Assembly: GCA_016784965.1 (NCBI GenBank)
Contig: JADHTQ010000046.1
Coordinates: 1-36,358, forward strand
DNA: 36,358 bases
Source of the DNA: Bacteriovoracaceae bacterium
GTDB taxonomy: Bacteria > Bdellovibrionota > Bacteriovoracia > Bacteriovoracales > Bacteriovoracaceae
Direction: 5' to 3'
Positions 1 through 9,304 of this stretch are shown one piece after another; position 1 is the stretch's first letter; every line of letters begins with the position of its first letter. The translations under genes and the position numbers were made by a program. The notes beneath the pieces are model-generated. The model was not told the origin of the DNA and did no database searches. It saw nothing but the letters and a program-made list of their open reading frames with translations.

Positions 1-153
1 AATCATACTTTTCTTTGTATAATAGGCCAACATTTATTGTTTGCAGACTGCTTAAGGAAAAATATCGTAAAAATGACCATGTCAATGACCAGGACAGGTA
101 TTTGAAGATCAGATCAAGTTTAGGATGAAAAATTCAGGTGTAAGGAGCTACCG
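1..153. other. left edge without intact gene
   Basis: No reading frame here gives a convincing protein. The frame of the following giant gene is closed by TAG at 121-123 and by a TGA at 115. The other two plus frames give short peptides without Ig-like or signal-peptide character. A good Shine-Dalgarno (AAGGAG, 142-147) lies inside this stretch, followed after six bases by ACG in the frame of the giant gene, where ATG would be expected. Confidence 0.5.
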
Positions 154-240
154 ACGGCCAAAAACGCACCAGCATCAATTGCTCAAACATCAAAAATCGA
201 GGGAACGGGCCCGATTTTTGCTGACGGTGAGGCACACAGT

Positions 241-3200
241 GTGATTTCAATCGTACTGGTGGACGCTGAGGGGAAAATTCTCCAAAACGTGGTGCCGGAG
301 TTTCGGGCGACAAACACAAATAACGGCAATTCATACGGAGCGTGTCCTGCGACTGATGTAAACGGCTTCACCCAGTGTACTTTAAAATCTACTGTTGCTG
401 AAAACAAGCAGTTGTGGATTGTATCGCCGGAAGCGTTTTCTGGAGGCAGCGTCCAGTTTATTCCCAATGAAGCAACGGATCTGCGTTTTAGAGTAAATCC
501 TGCAGCTTCCATGTTGGTGGGTGAGACTATGGCGGTCGATCCCGTGGTGGAAATTTTAGATATACTTGGCAATCAAATTGTATCCAGTATTGGTTATATT
601 GAGTTAGAGGCGTTTACTGACTCTAGCTGTACAGTGCCAGCTACTGGAGTACTATATGTTGATCAAAACCCCCTCTCTCCCGGCGGCATAGCCACTGAAG
701 TGACCTTCACCGGAATCGGCTACTCCAAGCAAGATGACATCTACTTAAAAGCAAGTACCCCCGATCTAAACTCAGCTTGCTCTTCTCTAGTGGCCGTCAG
801 GCAGTTCGTTGATCACGACGTAAGTGGCATCGTGGGGACTAATACAGTAGCAAACGGTAGTAACCCCTCGCAGATTACCATTACTCTAATTGATACTCTC
901 GGTAACCCCATGTTTGGAACGGTTCCTACCTTTATTGCAACGGACACAGGTCATACTAATATCTACGGGGACTGTACCCCAGCTGATACTCAAGGTATAT
1001 CTCATTGCCTCTTGAAGTCCACCAAGGCCGAGGAAAAAACCATATCTCTTAAGACCCCTGCGGTTATGACTGGAAATACAGTTACCTTTGAGCCAGGCCC
1101 TGTGGCAACTACTACTTCAAGCATAACGGGAACGACTGATGTCGTCGCCGATAATTTTGAAATATCATATATCACAGTTACCCTTTTAGATGCTTACAAC
1201 AATCCGATTAAAGATTTTACTCCCACATTTGCTGCAACTGGTAGCGAAAATACCCTGATAGGGTGTACACCAACTAGCAACACCGGGGCATCTACGTGTT
1301 CTTTAAAATCAACAAAAGCGGAGGATAAGGTTCTATCCATTGTTAACCCATTCATTCTAACGGGAGATACCGTAACATTTATAAATGGGCCACTGGCCAA
1401 GCTAGATTACTCTACTGCTCCAAGCTCACAAGGGTATGCCGACATCCCATTAGAGGTTGCACCTACACTACGGGCCCTGGATGCCTTCGACAACCCCGTT
1501 TCTGCACCAAATGTCAGTGTAACACTAGCTCCTTATACTAATGCTGCATGTACCATTGCTTCATATGGAACATTGAGTGCTGACAACATTACAGTCACAA
1601 CAGTAAACGGAATTGCTACCTTTAGTAACGTAAAACACTCAAAAGCTGAAACTCTTTATATAAGAGCGATTAGTGGTGGGTGGGCAGAATGTTATGGCCC
1701 AATTAATATTGGTGCAAGGCCAGCACTAACATTTTCAAGCGACGCTTTTGTTGAAGCGGCCACTAATATCGGTGCCATGTCTGGCAGTCTAACTATCGAC
1801 TTAGTAGGCACTACCTTCAGTGGCAGCAACTCCAGTGATTTAATCGCTGCAGGTAAGGTAACTGCATCCAATGTACCAGACGGATTAACTGCTGTAGCGA
1901 TCAAAGTTAGTGATACCCAGCTAACTATCTCACTAAATGGAAATGCTACAGAACACGGCAATGGCGCCAATATTGATAACTTGGCCTTTGAGTTTTTGGA
2001 TACCGCCTTTACAGATCTAACTGCCGATCTTGTGTTAGACCATAATAGGGATGACTTGAAGATAGAGTTTGATAACGCTTACACCTTAGCTTATGCAGGT
2101 AGTAAGTTTTCAGAGGTTATAGCAAATACCGGTAATACTGAAGATACCATCGTGCTATCACTTGCGGGGACCACCTTTACAGGTGCTCAATATGAGGACT
2201 TTGTGGCCGCAGGCAAGTTAAATATATTAAACCTACCAGACGGAATGACCTTTGTGGCCATTAAAGATAGCAACACTCGAATGACTGTCTCAATTACAGG
2301 AAGCGCAAATGCTCACGCCAATACTAATGATGTCACAAACCTCACCCTCCAGTTTCAAGATAACGCTTTTGCTAGCGGATCAGCTGCCGGAGTATTAGGT
2401 GCTAATAAGGATGACTTAGAAATTGATTTTGAAGGCCCAGCAGTTCTAACTTATAGCGAAGCTGCCTTTACTGAGGTTCTGGCCTCTGATGGATCAATTG
2501 CAGGAAGCATCACTATAACTCTAACTGGTGATACATTTTCTTCACCCTTTGTATCAAGTAACGTAACGGCAACAAATGTGCCAGAGGGTCTAACTTTTAA
2601 TATTGCCAACTTAAACAGCACTACCATGATAGTGTCTCTTAGTGGCCATGCCTTAGCGCACACAGATGCAGATGACGTAACTAATATGCAGATTTCATTT
2701 GCCGATGCCACATTTGTCAATAACACTGTGGCAGCTAACGTAGAAAATGCCCAAAAAGATGACCTGCTAGTAGATTTTATGGGCCCTGCCATTTTGGATT
2801 ATGGTCCTGGACTATTTAATGAATCCCTAGCAAACGATGGTAGTGTCAATGAATCTTTAACCATAACATTAGACGGAGATACCTTTGCAGCGAGTATTGC
2901 AGGAAAAATTTCAGCATCGAATGTACCTACAGGCCTAAGTGCTGCCTTTACTAGGTTGAGTGATACACAAATCAAAGTGGATCTCACAGGAAACGCCAGT
3001 AATCACTTGAGTGCAGATAGCATTAATAATTTAGGCATCGCCTTCATTGCCTCTGCATTTGTGAACATTACAGATATTGCCAACATAACCAATTCAGTGA
3101 AGTCGGATTTAGGTGTGCAGTTTAGGGACTATCCCTCAATTGCCTATGACTCCACCGTTTTTGATGAGAGGTTTGAAAACGATGGCGCTATCACCAATAC

Positions 3201-6200
3201 TTTGATTATCACTCTAGATGGAGACGTCTTTGCACCTGATTTAGCTGGAAGAATTAATGTGACCAATATCCCCGCAGGCCTCACTGTAAGTCTGATAAGA
3301 GATAGTGACACTCAAATCAGTATGTCTCTAACAGGCAACGCAACAAACCACAGCGATGAAGACGACGTTAGTAACTTAGGGGTTACTTTCTTAGCATCAG
3401 CTATTGTCAACGTGTCAGACATCACTCAGGTGGCAAATTATAATAAAAATGACCTAAGCGTTGACTTTGATAACCCAGTAGGACTGGCCGTCAGTGACGA
3501 AGGTGGAAGCACTACTAGTGGAGTGACAAGTGAAGATGGAGGTAGTGCTACATTTGGTTTTGCCCTAGCAGCAGAGCCAATTGCAGATGTCACTATTTCG
3601 TTTACCAGTAGCGACACTTCAGAAGGGACACTAAGTGTGTCATCTTTAACTTTTACTCCTGCAAACTGGAGTAGTGCTCAGACCGTTATTGTTACAGGTG
3701 TCGACGACTCAATTAGTGATCCTGACCAAGCCTATAGTATAGATTTTAGCGCCATCACCAGTGCTGACTCTAGGTACAATGGTCTAACACCTCCAAGTAT
3801 CTCAATGACCAATACTGATAACGAGGTGCCAGGGATTACTGTTTCGGCAATAAGCGGTGACGTAGATGAAACTGGAACGACTGCTACCTTTACTATTAAA
3901 CTTGATTGTCTGCCAGGTGAGGATGTCACCATAGGCATCTCAAGCAGTGATTTGACCGAAGGTACTGTAGCACCTGCTAGCTTAACTTTCACTAGCGCCA
4001 ACGGCACCACAGCTCAAACTATAACTGTCACAGGTGTTAATGATGACCTATCTGATGGTGATCAGCTGTTTAATATAATAACAGCAGCGGCCAGCAGTAG
4101 CGATCTTGGTTACAATGGAATGAACCCAGACGATGTGGCGGTTAATAATATTGATGACGACGTAACTGTCGCCATCAGTGCAATCTCTGGAAATACATCT
4201 GAAAGTGGAGACAGTGCTACCTTTACAGTCTCCCTTGATACTGAACCAATTGCCGATGTGACAGTATCCTTTTTTAGTAGTGATACCACTGAGGGAACTC
4301 TTGGCACCAGTCAGCTGACATTTACTCCTGCAAACTGGAATGCACCTCAGACGGTTACCGTTTATGGAGTTGATGATCTAGTAAGTGATACGGATCAAAC
4401 CTATTTTATAATTTTTGATGCTATTTCAAGTTCAGACTTTAGATATAGTGGTATCATCCCAGAAAGCATCGAAGTTACCAACATAGATAATGAAGTTCCT
4501 GAGATTATAGTTTCTCAAATCAGTGGAGACGTTAGCGAAGGTGGCGACACGGCTACCTTTACAGTTGTGTTGGGGTGTCTACCTACCTCTGATGTAACCA
4601 TCGGACTAACCAGTAGCGACCTAGGTGAAGGGACTATATCTCATGAAAGCTTAACCTTTACAAATACAAACGGGATGACTGCTCAAACTGTAACTGTTAC
4701 AGGGGTTGATGATGAGTTAGTTGATGGAACAATTACTTTCAATATTGTAACAGCAGAAGCAAGTAGTGATGATACAGGATACAATGGAATTAATCCTGAC
4801 GATGTGGCGGTAAATAATCTTGACGATGAAATTACTATAGGTCTCTCCATTAGCGCAATCTCAGGACCTACTTCAGAAACTGGAGACTCTGGAACCTTTT
4901 CTGTAGTGTTAGAATCAGCACCAACAGAAGATGTTTCAATCACCTTTATAAGTAGTGATTTATCAGAAGGGCTCTTGGGACTATCGGAGCTAACCTTTAC
5001 TCCAGATAACTGGAATGCACCACAAGTAGTTGTTGTAACCGGTGTTGATGATGATATTAGTGATGGTGATCAAACCTACTATGTCGTTTTTTATGCTTCT
5101 GAAAGTCAAGATGAAAGGTATCATGGAATCATACCTCCAAGTATTTCAGTAGTTAATGTTGACGATGAAACACCAGGCATTACAGTATCAGAAATTAGTG
5201 GTGACATAACAGAAAGTGGCGATACGGCTACCTTTACCGTGGTTTTAAATTGTCTGCCAAATGATGAAGTAACTATTAATTTAAGTAGTAGCGATTTAGG
5301 TGAGGGGACCGTTTTACCTGCTACTCTTACATTTACATCCACAAACGGTACTTCACCACAAACAGTAACAGTAACCGGAATCGATGACGACATTATAGAT
5401 GGTACTCAAATTTTTGATATCATAACTGCAGCTGCAACTAGTAATGACGAAGGTTACAATGGGATAAACCCAGCAGACGTATCCGTTAACAATTTAGACA
5501 ATGATGGTACTATTGGAATCTATGTGGGTCCAATTTCTGGACCAACTTCTGAGGCCTCTGCAACGGCCATCTTTTCAGTGGTACTTTTATCAGAGCCAGC
5601 AGCTGATGTGATAATTGATCTAAGCAGCAGTGACACTGGTGAGGGTGTAATGCTTCCATCAAGCTTGACCTTTACTCCAGAAAACTGGAATGCAGGCCAA
5701 GTTGTGACCGTTTATGGGTTAAATGATAATATTCAAGATGGTGACCAACAATACAAAATCATCACAGCACCTGCTATCAGCTTAGATCCTCGCTATAATA
5801 ACTTTAACGCTGAAGATGTAGATGTTATTAACCTAGATGATGATAGCTGGGGTATTCAAGTTAGTGAGATTAGTGGTGAAACATCTGAAGGTGGAGATAC
5901 GGCAACATTTACTATTGTGCTAAATTCAGGGCCTACCGCGGACGTGCTAATTACCTTTAGTAGTAGTGACGAAACAGAAGGCACTGTTGAACCATCGTCT
6001 TTGACATTTACTTCAGACAACTGGTTCTCACCTCAAGAAGTAACGGTAACCGGTGTCGACGATACCTTGCAAGATGGTAGGCAAGTCTACAACGTAGTAT
6101 TTGAGCCAACCTCTAGTACAGACGATCGTTACAATAATATTTTACTAGCAAGTGTTGCTGTTACCAACCGAGATGATGATTACTCACACGGCTTCTTATT

Positions 6201-7941
6201 AACTGAGGTGACAGGTAATACTGCAGAGACTGAGACTGCTAGCTCGTTTACCATCCAACTTACATCGGAGCCCTCTGACGATGTTGTAATAAGTGTAACC
6301 AGTAATGATGAAACAGAAGGGATCGTGAGCGTTTCATCAGTGACCTTTAACTCCGATGACTGGTCATCTCCTCAAACTATAGTAATAACAGGTGTGGATG
6401 ATGATCTTGAAGATGGTAATCAGTACTACACAATAATCTTAGGAGTAGCAGCAAGTAACGATAGTAATTATAATGGACTAAAACCAAACAATGTGTCCCT
6501 TTATAACTACGATGACGACACACCAGGAGTTACCGTCTATCCGAAAAAAGGCCTAGCAACAACTGAGGCAGGTGGTGAGGCCAGCTTTACCGTAGTGCTA
6601 AATACTCCTCCAACTGTCGATATCGTTATTAACTTGAGTAGCTCAGATACCAGTGAGGGTACAATCGATGCTTCAAGTTTAACCTTTACTCCAGATAACT
6701 GGGCAGCAGAACAAACAGTTGTTATCACAGGTGTCGATGATAATAAAAGAGATGGTAACAAACCATACAAAATTAGACTTGAGCAAATTTCTAGTAGTGA
6801 TCAAAAGTATAGTGGTATCAACCCAAGTGATGTGTATGTGACAAACTACGATGACGAAACACGCGGTATTAAAATTGGTCCACGTAGACTTAAAGTATCA
6901 GAAAATGGAACCACTGCAGACTTTTCGGCAAGGCTAACTTCCAGGCCAACTGCAGATGTAACATTTTCTCTAACCAGCACAGACCTCACTGAGGGTACTA
7001 TTTCAGTTTCATCTTTGACCTTTACTCCAGATAACTGGAATGCTCCTCAAATTGTAACCGTTACCGGTGTTGATGATGATATCAGAGATGGTACTAAGAA
7101 ATTTAAAATTAAGTCCGGTAAGGCAACTAGTGCAGATAGCAGGTACAACAACTTAAGGGCAAAATATGTGAAAGTCTATAATTATGACAACGATAAACAT
7201 GGCTTTCACATAACTCCAAGGCCTCATCATGATAGACCATTGATTACAACTGAAGATGGTGGTACAGCAGAGTTTCGTATAAAACTGCATTACGCACCAA
7301 CTCAAGATGTTACCATACCAATTAGTAGTAGTGATACCAGCGAGGGTACTGTAGATAAATCTAGCATAACCTTTACTCCCTCTAACTGGAATCAACAACA
7401 AACTGTAACCATTACAGGTGTTGATGATCAAGTAAATGATGGTAATAAAAACTACAAAATTCTATTTGGTAGAGCAACTAGTAGTGATAACAGTTATCAT
7501 CATCACTACATCAGGTATATCAATGTAAGAAACATTGATAATGATGACGCTGATTTTGTTATCAGCCAAAGACCTCACTGGCACTACTGGCGTTACTGGA
7601 ACCGTTGGTCTCATATGACACCAGTATTTGTAGTGAGAGAAAGCTCTGGAACTTGTGAAACCTTTACAGTTAAGTTGTCCAAAGCACCTACACATAATGT
7701 AACATTTAGCGTTCATAGTAGTAATGATAATGAGATAACGGTTAGTCCAGAAGTAGTAACGTTCACTCCACAAAATTGGAATGTACCACAAACAATTACG
7801 GTACAAGGTGTTGATGATGGAGTTAGAGATGGTGACCAACATATCAAAATTTATTTTGGTAAGGCCACCAGTGGCGACAACCGCTATCACAACAAGTGCC
7901 CAAAAAGTTTTAGGGCCAAAAACGAAGACGACGACGATTAA
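241..7941 (+). CDS. giant multi-repeat surface/secreted protein (Ig-like, beta repeats, Calx-beta-like repeats)
   Basis: 2566 codons from GTG 241, which has a weak GAGG site eight bases upstream. Residues ~1-490 hold several Ig-like (Big_1/invasin-type) domains, each with a pattern like VTLLDAYNNP, then a Cys pair and LKST(K/V)AE. Residues ~495-1080 are five ~117-residue beta repeats ending in a DDL.(I/V).F motif. Residues 1081-2566 are thirteen Calx-beta-like repeats marked by LTFTPxNW and VTGVDDDxxDGxQ, whose acidic loops suggest Ca2+ binding. The C-terminus becomes basic and His/Trp-rich, then ends in an acidic tail. No signal peptide, transmembrane segment or sorting signal is visible. 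The first Ig-like domain appears to begin upstream of GTG 241, at about base 155, so the true start is earlier or the 5' end is damaged. The likely role is an adhesin or envelope structural protein, inferred from domain type only. It is convergent with the M20 gene, with a terminator between. Confidence 0.85.
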   Translation: MISIVLVDAEGKILQNVVPEFRATNTNNGNSYGACPATDVNGFTQCTLKSTVAENKQLWIVSPEAFSGGSVQFIPNEATDLRFRVNPAASMLVGETMAVDPVVEILDILGNQIVSSIGYIELEAFTDSSCTVPATGVLYVDQNPLSPGGIATEVTFTGIGYSKQDDIYLKASTPDLNSACSSLVAVRQFVDHDVSGIVGTNTVANGSNPSQITITLIDTLGNPMFGTVPTFIATDTGHTNIYGDCTPADTQGISHCLLKSTKAEEKTISLKTPAVMTGNTVTFEPGPVATTTSSITGTTDVVADNFEISYITVTLLDAYNNPIKDFTPTFAATGSENTLIGCTPTSNTGASTCSLKSTKAEDKVLSIVNPFILTGDTVTFINGPLAKLDYSTAPSSQGYADIPLEVAPTLRALDAFDNPVSAPNVSVTLAPYTNAACTIASYGTLSADNITVTTVNGIATFSNVKHSKAETLYIRAISGGWAECYGPINIGARPALTFSSDAFVEAATNIGAMSGSLTIDLVGTTFSGSNSSDLIAAGKVTASNVPDGLTAVAIKVSDTQLTISLNGNATEHGNGANIDNLAFEFLDTAFTDLTADLVLDHNRDDLKIEFDNAYTLAYAGSKFSEVIANTGNTEDTIVLSLAGTTFTGAQYEDFVAAGKLNILNLPDGMTFVAIKDSNTRMTVSITGSANAHANTNDVTNLTLQFQDNAFASGSAAGVLGANKDDLEIDFEGPAVLTYSEAAFTEVLASDGSIAGSITITLTGDTFSSPFVSSNVTATNVPEGLTFNIANLNSTTMIVSLSGHALAHTDADDVTNMQISFADATFVNNTVAANVENAQKDDLLVDFMGPAILDYGPGLFNESLANDGSVNESLTITLDGDTFAASIAGKISASNVPTGLSAAFTRLSDTQIKVDLTGNASNHLSADSINNLGIAFIASAFVNITDIANITNSVKSDLGVQFRDYPSIAYDSTVFDERFENDGAITNTLIITLDGDVFAPDLAGRINVTNIPAGLTVSLIRDSDTQISMSLTGNATNHSDEDDVSNLGVTFLASAIVNVSDITQVANYNKNDLSVDFDNPVGLAVSDEGGSTTSGVTSEDGGSATFGFALAAEPIADVTISFTSSDTSEGTLSVSSLTFTPANWSSAQTVIVTGVDDSISDPDQAYSIDFSAITSADSRYNGLTPPSISMTNTDNEVPGITVSAISGDVDETGTTATFTIKLDCLPGEDVTIGISSSDLTEGTVAPASLTFTSANGTTAQTITVTGVNDDLSDGDQLFNIITAAASSSDLGYNGMNPDDVAVNNIDDDVTVAISAISGNTSESGDSATFTVSLDTEPIADVTVSFFSSDTTEGTLGTSQLTFTPANWNAPQTVTVYGVDDLVSDTDQTYFIIFDAISSSDFRYSGIIPESIEVTNIDNEVPEIIVSQISGDVSEGGDTATFTVVLGCLPTSDVTIGLTSSDLGEGTISHESLTFTNTNGMTAQTVTVTGVDDELVDGTITFNIVTAEASSDDTGYNGINPDDVAVNNLDDEITIGLSISAISGPTSETGDSGTFSVVLESAPTEDVSITFISSDLSEGLLGLSELTFTPDNWNAPQVVVVTGVDDDISDGDQTYYVVFYASESQDERYHGIIPPSISVVNVDDETPGITVSEISGDITESGDTATFTVVLNCLPNDEVTINLSSSDLGEGTVLPATLTFTSTNGTSPQTVTVTGIDDDIIDGTQIFDIITAAATSNDEGYNGINPADVSVNNLDNDGTIGIYVGPISGPTSEASATAIFSVVLLSEPAADVIIDLSSSDTGEGVMLPSSLTFTPENWNAGQVVTVYGLNDNIQDGDQQYKIITAPAISLDPRYNNFNAEDVDVINLDDDSWGIQVSEISGETSEGGDTATFTIVLNSGPTADVLITFSSSDETEGTVEPSSLTFTSDNWFSPQEVTVTGVDDTLQDGRQVYNVVFEPTSSTDDRYNNILLASVAVTNRDDDYSHGFLLTEVTGNTAETETASSFTIQLTSEPSDDVVISVTSNDETEGIVSVSSVTFNSDDWSSPQTIVITGVDDDLEDGNQYYTIILGVAASNDSNYNGLKPNNVSLYNYDDDTPGVTVYPKKGLATTEAGGEASFTVVLNTPPTVDIVINLSSSDTSEGTIDASSLTFTPDNWAAEQTVVITGVDDNKRDGNKPYKIRLEQISSSDQKYSGINPSDVYVTNYDDETRGIKIGPRRLKVSENGTTADFSARLTSRPTADVTFSLTSTDLTEGTISVSSLTFTPDNWNAPQIVTVTGVDDDIRDGTKKFKIKSGKATSADSRYNNLRAKYVKVYNYDNDKHGFHITPRPHHDRPLITTEDGGTAEFRIKLHYAPTQDVTIPISSSDTSEGTVDKSSITFTPSNWNQQQTVTITGVDDQVNDGNKNYKILFGRATSSDNSYHHHYIRYINVRNIDNDDADFVISQRPHWHYWRYWNRWSHMTPVFVVRESSGTCETFTVKLSKAPTHNVTFSVHSSNDNEITVSPEVVTFTPQNWNVPQTITVQGVDDGVRDGDQHIKIYFGKATSGDNRYHNKCPKSFRAKNEDDDD
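1723..3480 (+). repeat. five tandem ~117-residue protein repeats
   Basis: Coding repeats of the giant protein, residues ~495-1080. Each copy runs: hydrophobic-x-Y, F.E, G(S/D)(L/I)TI.L.G.TF, NVP.GLT, SDTQ(I/L)..SLTGNA..H, a D(D/S)(V/I).NL..F strand and K.DL.(I/V).F. Two of the copies have lost GNA or alter the DTQ signature. I do not recognise a named family. The copies are diverged at DNA level, so duplication is not recent. Confidence 0.75.
3481..7938 (+). repeat. thirteen tandem Calx-beta-like repeats
   Basis: Thirteen copies counted by the VTGVDDxxxDGxQ signature, averaging 114 residues. Copies 1-6 alternate between two subtypes and form three super-units at 3481-4161, 4162-4830 and 4831-5508 (681, 669 and 678 bases). 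Odd copies carry NW and RY.G..P.SI. Even copies carry a single Cys in CLP, NG in place of NW, and GYNG.NP.DV.VNN. Copies 7-13 are singles. Copies 10-13 are enriched in Lys, Arg and His. Confidence 0.85.
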
Positions 7942-7966
7942 ATTTTGGGTACCCCCCAAAGCAAAT

Positions 7967-8016
7967 GATGCCAGTACAGCTAGTTAAAGCCTGACAGTTG
8001 TACTGGCACCGTTTTT
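7967..8016 (+). terminator. Rho-independent terminator of the giant gene
   Basis: Perfect inverted repeat GCCAGTACA (7970-7978) / TGTACTGGC (7999-8007), extended by a T-A pair, with a 20-base loop. GTTTTT follows at 8011-8016. It lies 25 bases after the TAA of the giant gene and abuts the stop of the convergent M20 gene, so it may also end transcription from the other side, where the T tract is weaker. Confidence 0.75.
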
Positions 8017-9190
8017 AAGGCAAAAAATTCTCACAAATTCTCACAAACATTTCCACCCCAATTGGTAGTACATCTTCATCTATATCAAAGCTTGGATGGT
8101 GTTGAGGATAGAGGATGCCTTTTTTATCGTTACCTGCGCCGATAAAAAAGTAACAACCTGGGACTTTTTTTAAGTAGTAAGCAAAGTCTTCACCCCCCAT
8201 GGTCTGTTTTTGTAAAATTTGAGATTTGTCAAACATATCATCTGCAATGAGCATAACTTTTTTAGTTACGACTTGGTCATTTACTAAAGATGCATAGCCA
8301 TTAGATAAGTCAATTTTATATTGTGCCCCATTTGCTGCACAGATCCCCTTTAAAACCTCTTCTAACCGGGCCTTGATATACGCTAGGTTTTCATCTTTCA
8401 TGGCGCGTATAGTGCCTGTAAGCTCCACACAGGCATCTATGACATTTTGTTTGCTTCCCCCTTTAATCGTTCCAAAAGTAATCACACCGGCATCAAGTGG
8501 ATTTAAGTTCCTACTTATAATACTTTGGACGGCCGTGATGTATTGGGCAGCAACAACAATTGGATCAATAGTTTCGTGGGGCATCGCCCCGTGACCTGCT
8601 TTACCTATAATTTCTATTTTCACTTCTCCGGTAGATGCCATAATGGGACCTGGCAGGGTACAAAAGCTCCCCAAAGGGTACTTGCTCCAAACGTGCAGGC
8701 CAAAGATAGCATCAACTTTGGGGGCATCTAGGCATCCTTTATCAATCATGTCGAAGGCACCCCCTTCCATCTCCTCTCCTGGTTGAAAAATAAAGCGAAT
8801 AGTTCCCTTTAAAGTGTTGGTGCGTGTAGAGAAGTATTTGGCCACTCCCAATAAGATGGCAATATGTGCATCGTGTCCACAGGCATGCATGCTTCCATCA
8901 TTAAGTGACTTATAGCTGCAATTGCTGATTTCTTGAATCGGTAGTGCATCCATGTCAGCACGAAGTGCAATAACTTTGCCTGGAAGTTTTCCCTTCAAAG
9001 TTCCTATAATTCCAGTTGTGGCAATTTTTTTTGTTTCAATACCTAGGTTTTGTAAATATTCCTCAATAACTTTACTCGTTCTAACTTCTTTAAATCCTAG
9101 TTCTGGATACTTGTGAAAATCGCGCCTTAGTGTGGTTAGGTGGTCTGATAGAGTTGTGATACTGGGCCTAACTTTGTCTTTGTTGATCAC
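8015..9190 (-). CDS. M20-family amidohydrolase (N-acyl amino acid/hippurate hydrolase type)
   Basis: 391 residues, a typical length for the M20D amidohydrolases that release amino acids from N-acyl or similar conjugates using two divalent metals. Visible signatures: LRADMDALPIQE (residues 76-87); MHACGHDAH with C104 and H106 as metal ligands; FQPGEE with E139/E140; GLHVW with H166; GKAGHGAMPHE around 197-205 in the lid domain; MGGEDF near 340; and the final HHPSFDID metal motif. The start is GTG 9190, supported by AAGGAG seven bases upstream. No signal peptide, so probably cytoplasmic. It follows the histidine kinase gene on the same strand, with a receiver-domain fossil between them. Substrate cannot be told from sequence; amino acid scavenging is an inference. 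Confidence 0.9.
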   Translation of the reverse strand: MINKDKVRPSITTLSDHLTTLRRDFHKYPELGFKEVRTSKVIEEYLQNLGIETKKIATTGIIGTLKGKLPGKVIALRADMDALPIQEISNCSYKSLNDGSMHACGHDAHIAILLGVAKYFSTRTNTLKGTIRFIFQPGEEMEGGAFDMIDKGCLDAPKVDAIFGLHVWSKYPLGSFCTLPGPIMASTGEVKIEIIGKAGHGAMPHETIDPIVVAAQYITAVQSIISRNLNPLDAGVITFGTIKGGSKQNVIDACVELTGTIRAMKDENLAYIKARLEEVLKGICAANGAQYKIDLSNGYASLVNDQVVTKKVMLIADDMFDKSQILQKQTMGGEDFAYYLKKVPGCYFFIGAGNDKKGILYPQHHPSFDIDEDVLPIGVEMFVRICENFLP

Positions 9191-9201
9191 TAGTGATCTC
9201 C

Positions 9202-9273
9202 TTAATTAATAAATTGACCTATTGTTTTATTTATAGTGTCTAGTTTAACAGGTTTTGTTAAAAAGGCATCCAT
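9202..9273 (-). pseudogene. remnant of a response-regulator receiver domain
   Basis: The minus strand between the kinase and the M20 gene encodes ATG plus 22 codons whose product, MDAFLTKPVKLDTINKTIGQ and three more residues, reads like the C-terminal end of a receiver (REC) domain: G-M-D-x-(F/Y)-L-x-K-P-(V/I), then the last helix. K-P is the conserved Lys-Pro of the phospho-acceptor domain. A stop (TAA) lies four codons before the ATG in frame, there is no ribosome site, and no other part of a REC domain is present in any frame nearby. The fossil's TAA overlaps the Shine-Dalgarno of the M20 gene, as a true gene end in an operon would. I read it as what remains after an internal deletion removed most of a hybrid kinase's receiver. 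Confidence 0.6.
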
Positions 9274-9304
9274 TTGTATTATTTATGGCCATCTAAAACG
9301 ACAG

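Noticed and set aside
183-572. Minus-strand ORFs opposite the giant gene
   Set aside because: Many open frames of 60-165 codons lie opposite the repeat gene, but they lack ribosome sites and protein family features and follow from the composition of the repeats.
3481-7938. RTX calcium-binding nonapeptides in the giant protein
   Set aside because: The Asp-rich VDDDxxDG loops are not GGxGxDxUx repeats; spacing of ~114 residues fits Calx-beta-like domains.
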